Positions 1 through 6,088 of a stretch of DNA of 6,717 nucleotides are shown one piece after another. A program made the position numbers and the translations under genes. This DNA is from an uncultured Bacteroidales bacterium (GTDB lineage: Bacteria; Bacteroidota; Bacteroidia; Bacteroidales; UBA932), in NCBI GenBank assembly GCA_934702165.1, contig CAKUYG010000121.1:1-6717 (forward strand), written 5' to 3'. Numbering within the stretch: position 1 is the first letter of the stretch; every line of letters starts with the position of its first letter. Under the pieces are notes generated by a model. That model was not told where the DNA came from. It worked only from the letters and a program-made list of their open reading frames with translations, and ran no database searches.

Positions 1-57
1 TGCGGATGGCCGGAATCGGGACGCAAAAACGCAAACAGGTAAAATAAAACGATAAAA
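1..57 (+). other. A-rich leader of the efflux operon, possibly with the end of an upstream gene
   Basis: All three + frames reach a stop in this stretch (TAA at 40-42, 45-47 and 53-55), so an upstream gene in any of them could end here. I cannot tell which, if any, is real. The 20 bases before ATG 58 are strongly A-rich without a Shine-Dalgarno sequence, as is usual for translation starts in Bacteroidota. Operons of this kind often follow a TetR-type regulator gene, but nothing here proves it. No promoter is seen in the bases available. Confidence 0.35.
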
Positions 58-1587
58 ATGAAACGAATCATCATCATTCTTGCAGGCACGCTTGCGGTGC
101 TTCCTCTGAGCGGGCAGGCGCAGCAGCCCCAGTCAGCACAGCAGCCGGAAAAACAGGTACCGCAGGTGCTGACACTTGACGACTGCAGACAGATGGCGCT
201 GGCCAGCAGCAACGCCCTCAAGACCGCGCAGCAGAAAGTAGAGATTGCAGGTTATGACCGCAAGATTGCTGCGGCCAACTATTTCCCGAAGATCACGGCG
301 TCCGGTACTTATATGTATGCGAACAAGGATCTCCAGCTGATCAGCGATGAAGCTACAAACGAACTCACCAACGCCGGCACCATCCTCCAGAAGGATCTCT
401 CCGACAAACTCAGCGCGATCCTCTCCGATCCGGTCATCCTGCAGAAAGTGATGACCGACCCGGCCCTGCAGAAATTGCTCGGATATGTCAAGGGTGCCGA
501 CATCGCCACTCCGATCAACGCCATCGGCGGACAGATCAGCCAGGCCCTCACCCTTGACACCCGCAACACCACGGCGGCTGTGATTTCCCTCCAGCAGCCT
601 GTATATATGGGTGGCAAGATCGCCGCGGCCAACAAGATGGCGGGATACGCCGAGCAACTCGCCAAAGAGCAGTACAGTCAGGAGCACTCCCAGATCCTTG
701 TCGACATCGAGCAGGCATATTGGCAGATAGTATCCATAGCCGGCAAGAAACGTCTGGCCGAGGGCTACGCAAGCCTTCTGCACCAGATGGAGAAAGATAC
801 AGACGCACTCATCGCCGAGGGCTTTGCGACTCCATCCGATGCCCTGACCGTCAAGGTCAAGGCCAACGAGGCCGACATGATGCTCACCAAGGCCAACAAT
901 GGCCTGGCGCTGGCCAAGATGCTTCTCTGCAAAGAGTGCGGCCTTCCTCTGGATAGCGAGATCACCCTTGCTGACGAGTCCTTGGACATGATCCCGCAGC
1001 CGCAGATGACCGAAGAACTCTCAGATGAGCAGATCTACGAGGCGCGCCCCGAGATCCGCAGCCTTGAGCTCGCGCAGGGCATCTACAAGAGCAAGGTGGA
1101 CATCGCCCGCTCAGATATGCTTCCTACAGTCGCCGTCACAGCCAATTATATAGTCACCAACCCTAACCTCTTCAACGGTTTCCAGAAAAAATACGGTGAC
1201 TTCCTGACAGCCGGGGTAGTGGTCTCAATCCCTATCTTCCACGGAGGCGAGGCGCTCAACAAGACCCGCAAGGCCAAAGCCGAGGCAGCCATGACGGCTC
1301 TCAAACTTGACGATGCCAAACAGATGATCTCCCTCCAGGTCGCACAGCTCCGCCAGCAGGAAGAGGAGGCCCTTGAGAAACTCACTACTGCCGAGAGCAA
1401 CCTTGCCAATGCCGAAGAGAATCTCCGCGTGGCCACGGCCGGCTGGAACGAGGGCATGATAGCATCCAACGTGGTGCTTCAGGCGCAGACCGCATGGCTT
1501 CAGGCCCATTCCGAAGTCATCGAGTCCGGAGTGGAACTCCAGATGTGCAGTGTCAATCTCGCAAAAGCCGAAGGCAGACTTAAGTAA
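58..1587 (+). CDS. TolC-family outer membrane efflux channel
   Basis: This 509-residue protein should form the trimeric outer-membrane channel and periplasmic tunnel of a tripartite exporter. A Sec signal peptide is visible (Lys-Arg, then a hydrophobic run at residues 4-17, likely cleaved after GQA at 21). Two outer-membrane-efflux repeats follow. The first has LTLDDCRQMAL at 38-48, FPKI at 76-79 and LQQPVYMGGK at 178-187. The second has ARPEIRSLELA around 329-339, LPTVAVTANY around 355-364 and SIPIFHGGE at 390-398. Between them is the family's GFATPSDALTVKVK stretch (255-268). The long Ala/Gln/Glu-rich helices (190-250, 400-460) suit the coiled-coil barrel. Residues about 91-170 form a long insert between the first pair of predicted beta strands. 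The ATG at 58 is chosen because the signal peptide begins there; its leader is A-rich with no Shine-Dalgarno. It is the first of four closely spaced genes. The family assignment is firm; the exported substrate is unknown. Confidence 0.95.
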   Translation: MKRIIIILAGTLAVLPLSGQAQQPQSAQQPEKQVPQVLTLDDCRQMALASSNALKTAQQKVEIAGYDRKIAAANYFPKITASGTYMYANKDLQLISDEATNELTNAGTILQKDLSDKLSAILSDPVILQKVMTDPALQKLLGYVKGADIATPINAIGGQISQALTLDTRNTTAAVISLQQPVYMGGKIAAANKMAGYAEQLAKEQYSQEHSQILVDIEQAYWQIVSIAGKKRLAEGYASLLHQMEKDTDALIAEGFATPSDALTVKVKANEADMMLTKANNGLALAKMLLCKECGLPLDSEITLADESLDMIPQPQMTEELSDEQIYEARPEIRSLELAQGIYKSKVDIARSDMLPTVAVTANYIVTNPNLFNGFQKKYGDFLTAGVVVSIPIFHGGEALNKTRKAKAEAAMTALKLDDAKQMISLQVAQLRQQEEEALEKLTTAESNLANAEENLRVATAGWNEGMIASNVVLQAQTAWLQAHSEVIESGVELQMCSVNLAKAEGRLK

Positions 1588-1617
1588 TCCGACAGATAAT
1601 CAAAAAAACACAATACA

Positions 1618-2610
1618 ATGGAAAAGACTCAGAAAAAAGGCAACCTCCTTTTGGGAATAATAGTTCTGGTTGCTCTCATCGCAGCAGTCGCTGTGCTTGG
1701 AATCATCTTCTCACAGCCGAAGCCGGCCCTCATCCAGGGCGAAGCCGAGGCCACGGAGTACCGCGTGTCAGGCAAGGTCCCTGGACGAATCGAGGCCTTC
1801 TATGCCAAGGAAGGCGACATGGTCAAGAAGGGTGACACCCTCGTGGACATAGACTCCCCAGAAGTCAGGGCAAAGCTCGCCCAGGCCCAGGCCGTGTACG
1901 CAGCCGCTTCAGCCCAGCGCAACAAGGCCAACAAGGGAGCGCGCCAGGAGGAGATAGCCGGCGCCTATGAAATCTGGCAGAAAGCCCTCGTGGGCGAGGA
2001 CATCGCCCGCAAGACTCTGGACCGCGCCACACGTCTGCACGAGCAGAACGTCATCAGCGACCAGAAGTTTGACGAGGCCACAGCCCAGTTCAACGCCGCG
2101 CAGGCCACAGCCCAGGCAGCCAAGTCCCAGTACGACATGGCCGTGAAGGGCGCCCGCGAGGAGGACAAGGCCGCTGCCATAGCCCTTGTCAATCAGGCCA
2201 ACGGAGCCGTGATGGAAGTCGAGTCATATCTTTCAGAACTCAAGCTCACCTCCCCTGTGGACGGAATCATCAGCGCGCGCTACCCTCATGTCGGGGAACT
2301 CGTGGGCACCGGTTCGCCAATCATGACAGTGACCGACCTCAGTGACATGTGGTTCACCTTCAACATCCGCGAGGATAAGCTCAACAGCATCAAGAACGGC
2401 ACTGTCCTTACCCTCAAGATTCCGGCTCTTGGAGACGCCACCGTGCAGGCCACCGTCAACTACATCGCTGCACGTGAGTCCTACGCCACCTGGAGGGCAA
2501 CCAACGAGACAGGGCAGTACGATGCCAAGACATTCGAGGTGAGGGCAGTGCCTTCAGCAGCAGTGGACGGACTCCGTCCTGGAATGACAGCCATTGTCGT
2601 AAACAAGTAA
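1618..2610 (+). CDS. HlyD-family periplasmic adaptor (membrane fusion protein, YbhG/EmrA-like)
   Basis: This 330-residue protein should link the inner-membrane permeases to the TolC channel across the periplasm. A single N-terminal membrane anchor lies at residues 9-31 with a Lys-rich cytoplasmic stub. The first half of the lipoyl/barrel-sandwich domain is at 48-80 (SGKVPGRIEAFYAKEGDMVKKG region). An Ala/Gln-rich helical hairpin spans about 82-205 and contains two related segments, NKGARQEE (105-112) and VKGAREED (177-184). The second lipoyl half starts at LTSPVDGIISARY (210-222). A beta-barrel domain follows, with the ARESYATWRA and YDAKTFEVRAVP stretches (285-312) common in YbhG/YhiI-type adaptors, and LRPGMTAIV near the end. 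The length is normal for the family. It starts 30 bases after the TolC gene, with an A-rich leader, and ends 3 bases before the first permease, so co-transcription is likely. Confidence 0.94.
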   Translation: MEKTQKKGNLLLGIIVLVALIAAVAVLGIIFSQPKPALIQGEAEATEYRVSGKVPGRIEAFYAKEGDMVKKGDTLVDIDSPEVRAKLAQAQAVYAAASAQRNKANKGARQEEIAGAYEIWQKALVGEDIARKTLDRATRLHEQNVISDQKFDEATAQFNAAQATAQAAKSQYDMAVKGAREEDKAAAIALVNQANGAVMEVESYLSELKLTSPVDGIISARYPHVGELVGTGSPIMTVTDLSDMWFTFNIREDKLNSIKNGTVLTLKIPALGDATVQATVNYIAARESYATWRATNETGQYDAKTFEVRAVPSAAVDGLRPGMTAIVVNK

Positions 2611-2613
2611 ACG

Positions 2614-3771
2614 ATGAACAGCATCTTGAAAGTAATGCGGCGCGAGTTCGGGATAATACGCCGCAAACCAGTCTTCCTTCTGGGATCAGTCGGGATGATG
2701 GCAGTCTGCTGCCTGTTCTACCTGACATTCTTCAAGGCGGGACTTCCGGAAAACCTCCCTATCGGGGTGCTGGATCTGGACAACTCCTCACTATCCCGTA
2801 ACTTCTGTCGTCAGCTTGACGCCACTCAGCTGGGCAAGGTGATCAAGTACGAAGACTTCACCACCGCGAGGGACGCGATGCAGACAGGTGAGATCACCTC
2901 CCTGTGCGTGATCCCCCAGGGGATGAACGAAGACGTCAACGCCAACCGCAGGCCTGTGTTCACCTGCTATGTGAACTCCCTCTACCTCATCGGTGGTGCG
3001 TTGAGCTACAAGGACATCCTTACCATGGTCACTCTCACCGGAGGTGCCGTGCAGCGTGAGGTCTTGAGGGCCAAGGGCTATTCCGAGGGTGCGATAATGG
3101 GGTTGATCCAGCCTATAGTGGTCGATGAACACAAGATAGGCAACGCCACCACCAACTACGGCGTCTACCTCAACAACATCATCCTCCCCGGGCTTCTGGC
3201 GATGAGCATCATTTTCGTGCTGATCTACGCCCTCGGTTCGGAGCTGCGCTACGGCACTTCAAGGGAGCTGATGGAGACCGCTGACGGCTCGTTCACCGCC
3301 GCGCTGGTAGGAAAACTCTTGCCATACACGTTGATTTACCTTTTCCTCGGTTTGGGGCTGGACCTGCTTCTCTTCGGGGTATGCGGGTACCCTCTCAACG
3401 GGAGCGTTCTCAACATGATGCTCTGCATGATGGTGTTCATACTTGCCAATGAGGCTGTGGCCGTGACACTTGTGGGCCTGCTTCCTACACTGCGCTATGC
3501 GCTCAGCATCGCGGCCCTGTTCACGATACTCGCGTTCTCGTTCTCGGGATTCACTTTCCCGGTCGAGGCCATGCCGGTGGCGCTGCAGGGTGTGTCCGTG
3601 CTCTTCCCGCTCAGGTTCTACTATCTTTTTTATGTGCAGGAGGCCATCTTCGGGACCGGTTTTGCCGGCTGGTGGCTGTACATGGTATGCATGCTTCTCT
3701 TCCTCGTCGGCCCGCTCTGCGTGAGCGGCAGGCTCAAGAGGGCTTGGCTTAATCAGAATTACGCGATATGA
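2614..3771 (+). CDS. ABC-2 type transporter permease (first of a pair)
   Basis: This 385-residue inner-membrane protein has the YhhJ/YbhR-like ABC-2 architecture (ABC2_membrane_3 type). There is one N-terminal transmembrane helix (about 20-40) after a basic RREFGIIRRKP segment, a large extracytoplasmic domain (about 43-183, starting LPIGVLDLDNSSLSR), then about five helices (186-207, 231-257, 265-290, 294-318, 352-372). Diagnostic stretches are GSELRYGTSRELMETA after helix 2, with GKLLPY at 233-238 starting helix 3, and SGFTFPVEAMP before the last re-entrant region. It probably forms a heterodimer with the next gene product. There is no Walker A or ABC signature motif, so it cannot hydrolyse ATP itself. 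It begins 3 bases after the adaptor stop, and its stop overlaps the next start. The family call is secure; the substrate cannot be read from the sequence. Confidence 0.92.
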   Translation: MNSILKVMRREFGIIRRKPVFLLGSVGMMAVCCLFYLTFFKAGLPENLPIGVLDLDNSSLSRNFCRQLDATQLGKVIKYEDFTTARDAMQTGEITSLCVIPQGMNEDVNANRRPVFTCYVNSLYLIGGALSYKDILTMVTLTGGAVQREVLRAKGYSEGAIMGLIQPIVVDEHKIGNATTNYGVYLNNIILPGLLAMSIIFVLIYALGSELRYGTSRELMETADGSFTAALVGKLLPYTLIYLFLGLGLDLLLFGVCGYPLNGSVLNMMLCMMVFILANEAVAVTLVGLLPTLRYALSIAALFTILAFSFSGFTFPVEAMPVALQGVSVLFPLRFYYLFYVQEAIFGTGFAGWWLYMVCMLLFLVGPLCVSGRLKRAWLNQNYAI

Positions 3772-4922
3772 TCAAGGAACTCAAAAGAATATTCGCCGAC
3801 TCTTATGTGGCGATCATCTTCCTGCTCGGCGGACTGATATACCCTCTGGTGTACGGGTTCGTCTACAGCAAGGGCACGGTGGATGACATGCCTGTGGCTG
3901 TGGTTGACCTCAGCCAGAGTCAGGACAGCAGGCGTTTCGTGCAGAAGATTGATGCGACCCGTGAGGCGGAAGTGGCCTACAGATGCGCTACTATGCAGGA
4001 GGCTGAGAAGCTGATGCAGGAGCGGAAAGTGCACGGGATAGTACTCTTCCCGGAGGACTACAGCGACCGTCTGGCCGGTTTGGAGCAGGCTACCGTCTCC
4101 ACTTACGCCGACATGTCCAGCTTCCTATACTACAAGGACTTGACCATGGCCGTGAACCATGTCATGATCGATGAGATGGGGCAGATCGAGGCTTCCAGAT
4201 ATGCTGCGAAGGGTATGACCGACGAGAGCATCAGGCAGATGATCAACGCCATCCCTGTCGAGGAGGAGATACCGTTCAACACCAACATGTCTTTCCTGAT
4301 ATTCTTCCTCTCGGCGGCCCTCATCCTCGTGGTGCAGCAGACCATGTTCTACGGCGTCAGCGTGATGAACGGCTCCATGAGGGAAGGGGGTGCCACCCAT
4401 GACGGCTCGCTTATTGGAAGAGCCGGTGCGTACGCTCTGATATATATAGGAATAGCAGTCTACGGACTCATGCTGGTGCCGATGATGTTCGGTATGCCGC
4501 AGCGGGGGATGCTCGGGGATCTGCTTGTGCTGATATTGCTTTTCGTCATCACCTGCGTATCTTTCAGTTTCACTTTCAGCCGCTTTGTCCATCACAGGGA
4601 GACTGTGTTCGTGGTGTTGCTGTTCATGTCCTCGCTCTGCCTGTTCCTCAGCGGATGCTCATGGCCCGTAAGTTCTTTCCCTCCGTTCTGGAAGGCGGTC
4701 TCTTACATATTCCCGTCAACCTTCATGATCCAGGGATTCAACAATATCAACAACGCCGCCTGTACATTGGACATGATACGCCCGCAGATCATCGGGCTCG
4801 TCGCCCAGTTCGCATTCTACAGCGTGACTGCCTTCATCATGGACATCAGCGAGCGCAACCACTACAGGCTGCTCATCGACAAGATAGAATCAAGAATAGA
4901 ATCAAAACTCGAATCAATTTAA
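3768..4922 (+). CDS. ABC-2 type transporter permease (second of a pair)
   Basis: This 384-residue protein is a diverged paralogue of the preceding permease with the same plan: helix 1 at about 13-34, an extracytoplasmic domain at 35-170 (MPVAVVDLSQSQDSRRF, compare LPIGVLDLDNSSLSRNF in the partner), then helices near 173-196, 220-241, 249-270, 278-297 and 338-358. The SGCSWPVSSFPPFW stretch (295-308) corresponds to SGFTFPVEAMP in the partner. The cytoplasmic loop after helix 2 reads MREGGATHDGS, unlike the partner's ELRYGTSRELME, so the two subunits may contact a nucleotide-binding partner differently. The ATG overlaps the previous stop (ATGA at 3768-3771), which suggests translational coupling. 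The C-terminus is a charged tail with a short repeat (IESRIESKLES, 373-383), encoded by the start of the AATCAA repeat array. No ATPase motif is present. Confidence 0.92.
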   Translation: MIKELKRIFADSYVAIIFLLGGLIYPLVYGFVYSKGTVDDMPVAVVDLSQSQDSRRFVQKIDATREAEVAYRCATMQEAEKLMQERKVHGIVLFPEDYSDRLAGLEQATVSTYADMSSFLYYKDLTMAVNHVMIDEMGQIEASRYAAKGMTDESIRQMINAIPVEEEIPFNTNMSFLIFFLSAALILVVQQTMFYGVSVMNGSMREGGATHDGSLIGRAGAYALIYIGIAVYGLMLVPMMFGMPQRGMLGDLLVLILLFVITCVSFSFTFSRFVHHRETVFVVLLFMSSLCLFLSGCSWPVSSFPPFWKAVSYIFPSTFMIQGFNNINNAACTLDMIRPQIIGLVAQFAFYSVTAFIMDISERNHYRLLIDKIESRIESKLESI

Positions 4923-4937
4923 TCAATACACAATCAA
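4888..4937 (+). repeat. Five-copy AATCAA array spanning the permease stop codon and beta-barrel leader
   Basis: The hexamer AATCAA occurs at 4888-4893, 4900-4905, 4912-4917, 4921-4926 and 4932-4937, giving steps of 12, 12, 9 and 11 bases. The first three copies lie in the end of the second permease gene, where they encode Glu-Ser repeats. The last two lie in the 17-base intergenic leader, ending two bases before the ATG at 4940. The spacing is close to one DNA helical turn. It may be a simple 12-bp slippage repeat, an unstructured A-rich ribosome-loading region of the kind that replaces Shine-Dalgarno in Bacteroidota, or a binding array. Only the repeat itself is seen. Confidence 0.6.
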
Positions 4938-4939
4938 TT

Positions 4940-5587
4940 ATGAAAAAGACACTCATTACCCTCGCTGCCATTGCAGCAATGACATTCACCGCTAATGCCC
5001 AGATTTTCGTCGGAGGCAGCGCCGGACTCAACTTCAACGGAGGCAACACGACCACCAACGGCACCAAGACCGACAAGGAATCCAAGGTGGGCTTCACCAT
5101 CGCCCCTAATGTCGGCTGGTATTTCGCCGACAACTTCCTTGCGGGTGCAAGGCTCGGGCTCGGCTATGACAAGGACACCACTCCTGGGGCTCTCGCCGAC
5201 ACCAAGAAGTCAAGCTTCACATGGGCTCTCCAGCCTTATGCCCGCTACCGCTTCGCCGAGTGGAACAGCTTCGGCCTCTGGAGCGAAGTCAATCTCGGAC
5301 TCGGACGCACCACCGGCAAGACTGAAGTCGGCAACATCTCCACGGACAACAATCCTGTGCTTGCGTGGGGATTGCATGTCCTGCCAGTGCTGACATACTC
5401 TGTCAACGAGCACCTCAGTCTTGAGACTTCGCTGAACTTCCTGACCCTCGGCTATGAGGGCTCATACACTAAAAACGACGACAAGACCTATGAGGAGAAT
5501 GCTTCTTCATTCACCTTTGGAGCAAGCGCCAATGATGTGATCGGCGCCATCGGACAGGTGAAGGTAGGATTCACCTACAGGTTCTAA
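4940..5587 (+). CDS. Outer membrane beta-barrel protein, porin-like
   Basis: This 215-residue protein has a clear signal peptide (MKKTLITLAAIAAMTFTANA, cleavage after residue 20 before Gln). The mature part alternates hydrophobic/aromatic and polar residues in the manner of transmembrane beta strands: IFVGGSAGLNFN, VGFTIAPNVGWYF, FLAGARLGLGYD, FTWALQPYARYRF, FGLWSEVNLGLG, AWGLHVLPVLTYSV, LSLETSLNFLTLGYEG, IGQVKVGFTYRF. It ends in an aromatic residue, as barrel proteins do for BAM recognition. This matches the small outer-membrane beta-barrel family (OMP_b-brl type, about 8 strands), common and mostly uncharacterised in Bacteroidales. The reading frame stays open upstream to 4655 inside the permease gene, but the signal peptide fixes the start at 4940. 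The gap to the permease is 17 bases with no terminator, so it is probably the last gene of the efflux transcript. Whether it works with the exporter is unknown. Confidence 0.88.
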   Translation: MKKTLITLAAIAAMTFTANAQIFVGGSAGLNFNGGNTTTNGTKTDKESKVGFTIAPNVGWYFADNFLAGARLGLGYDKDTTPGALADTKKSSFTWALQPYARYRFAEWNSFGLWSEVNLGLGRTTGKTEVGNISTDNNPVLAWGLHVLPVLTYSVNEHLSLETSLNFLTLGYEGSYTKNDDKTYEENASSFTFGASANDVIGAIGQVKVGFTYRF

Positions 5588-5601
5588 AAGAGCTTTTGAC
5601 T

Positions 5602-6012
5602 ATGAATTGCTTGAGGCCGTCCCTTCTGGGGCGGCTTTTTTTGCTTTGTGTGGCTTTGGCATACGGCCTCAAGGCCCAGGAAATGGCGGGCGTTTGGGCT
5701 CAGACCAACTCAGCTTCCGAGAATGGAACCGAGATGACGGTCTCGGATACGCTTAAACTGTCAGCTGACGGTGTTTTTCGCAATGCAAGCGTAATGGAAA
5801 TGTCGATGGATGACGGAAGCGGACAGAAAGCCACTGTCAAAATGCTGGTCTCATGCAGCGGAAAATGGTCTTGCGAAGGCGGTGTGCTGACACAGACTTA
5901 CGATGCGAAATCCATCCGCTCGGAAGTGCTCACATTGACATCCGATACGCTCAAACTCAAGAATATCGGGGTGAAGAATCCCGAGACCGACACCTATACG
6001 CGCGTGGAGTAG
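5602..6012 (+). CDS. Small secreted protein, lipocalin-like domain (hypothetical)
   Basis: This 136-residue ORF begins at ATG 5602; a TTG two codons earlier (5596) is less likely. It has a signal peptide with Arg at 5 and 11, a hydrophobic core at 12-23, and cleavage probably after Ala25 (LKA then Gln-Glu). The mature part has beta-rich repeats: MAGVWAQ, DTLKLSADGVFRN, KMLVSCSGKWSCEGGVLTQTYD, LTLTSDTLKLKNI, and TYTRVE at the end. The G-x-W openings, 'DG-x-F' turn and terminal YTR resemble the lipocalin-like domains of Bacteroidota secreted proteins, but I cannot name the family with certainty. Cys72 and Cys77 of the mature part could pair. No lipobox is convincing at Cys16, so it is probably periplasmic. 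Its first codons coincide with the terminator of the previous gene, so expression would depend on read-through or on an internal promoter that I do not see. A downstream start at ATG 5683 would remove the signal peptide. Confidence 0.7.
   Translation: MNCLRPSLLGRLFLLCVALAYGLKAQEMAGVWAQTNSASENGTEMTVSDTLKLSADGVFRNASVMEMSMDDGSGQKATVKMLVSCSGKWSCEGGVLTQTYDAKSIRSEVLTLTSDTLKLKNIGVKNPETDTYTRVE
5610..5673 (+). repeat. 11-bp perfect inverted repeat overlapping the terminator
   Basis: CTTGAGGCCGT at 5610-5620 is exactly complementary to ACGGCCTCAAG at 5663-5673, with 42 bases between the arms. The left arm includes five bases of the 5' arm of the terminator stem (5616-5620), so the two hairpins exclude each other. 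The right arm lies at codons 21-24 of the secreted-protein ORF. In read-through RNA the long-range pairing would close a loop beginning six bases after the start codon at 5602-5604. The pairing is seen directly; any regulatory role is inference. Confidence 0.6.
5614..5642 (+). terminator. Rho-independent terminator, embedded in the next ORF
   Basis: GCCGTCCC (5616-5623) pairs with GGGGCGGC (5628-5635) through an 8-bp stem with one G-U pair and a TTCT loop. It is followed at once by seven T residues (5636-5642). The A and G at 5614-5615 can extend the stem into the first Ts. It lies 27 bases after the stop of the beta-barrel gene and is a textbook end for the preceding operon. It coincides with codons 5-14 of the ORF starting at 5602. 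On the opposite strand no T tract follows the hairpin, so it should act on + strand transcription only. Confidence 0.85.
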
Positions 6013-6088
6013 CGGAAAAATTGCAGTAAATTCCGTTTACTTTTCACTGCTTTATGCGACTTACAGATGAAACGGGTTTTACGGGAAT
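6013..6088 (+). other. Intergenic region with a weak hairpin before the sigma factor gene
   Basis: This 76-base gap is A/T-richer than its surroundings. It contains a 6-bp inverted repeat, AGTAAA (6025-6030) and TTTACT (6036-6041), followed by TTT. A second pair of arms, GCAGT (6023-6027) and ACTGC (6046-6050), encloses it. This could be a weak terminator for the secreted-protein gene, but the stem is A/T-rich and the T run short. A short direct repeat, ACGGG-TTTT-ACGGG (6073-6085), sits just before the sigma gene start. No convincing Bacteroidota-type promoter (TTTG with TAnnTTTG) is found. Confidence 0.35.

Noticed and set aside
1..47. Tail of an upstream regulator gene
   Set aside because: All three frames end within this stretch and none has recognisable content, so no frame can be preferred.
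133..783. A 216-codon open frame on the - strand within the TolC gene
   Set aside because: It lies fully antisense to a well-supported gene, has no recognisable domain, and is explained by GC-rich codon use of the + strand gene.
1588..1617. Terminator or promoter between the TolC and HlyD genes
   Set aside because: No inverted repeat or promoter motif is visible in these 30 bases; it is only an A-rich leader.
4125..4595. A 156-codon His-rich open frame on the - strand
   Set aside because: Antisense to the second permease; the His/Asp-rich composition comes from reading hydrophobic-codon DNA backwards, with no family resemblance.
4655..4939. N-terminal extension of the beta-barrel gene by 95 codons into the permease gene
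   Set aside because: The added residues are an out-of-frame reading of the permease, and a clear signal peptide begins at 4940.
5632..5670. Lipoprotein reading of the secreted protein, with Cys16 as the lipid-modified residue
   Set aside because: The residues before Cys16 (Leu-Phe-Leu-Leu) do not fit a lipobox and the cysteine sits inside the hydrophobic core, so ordinary signal peptidase cleavage after Ala25 fits better.
6038..6045. TACTTTTC as a possible -7 element (Bacteroidota consensus TAnnTTTG) before the sigma gene
   Set aside because: One mismatch, and no TTTG element at the required distance upstream, so the match is not better than chance in an A/T-rich gap.
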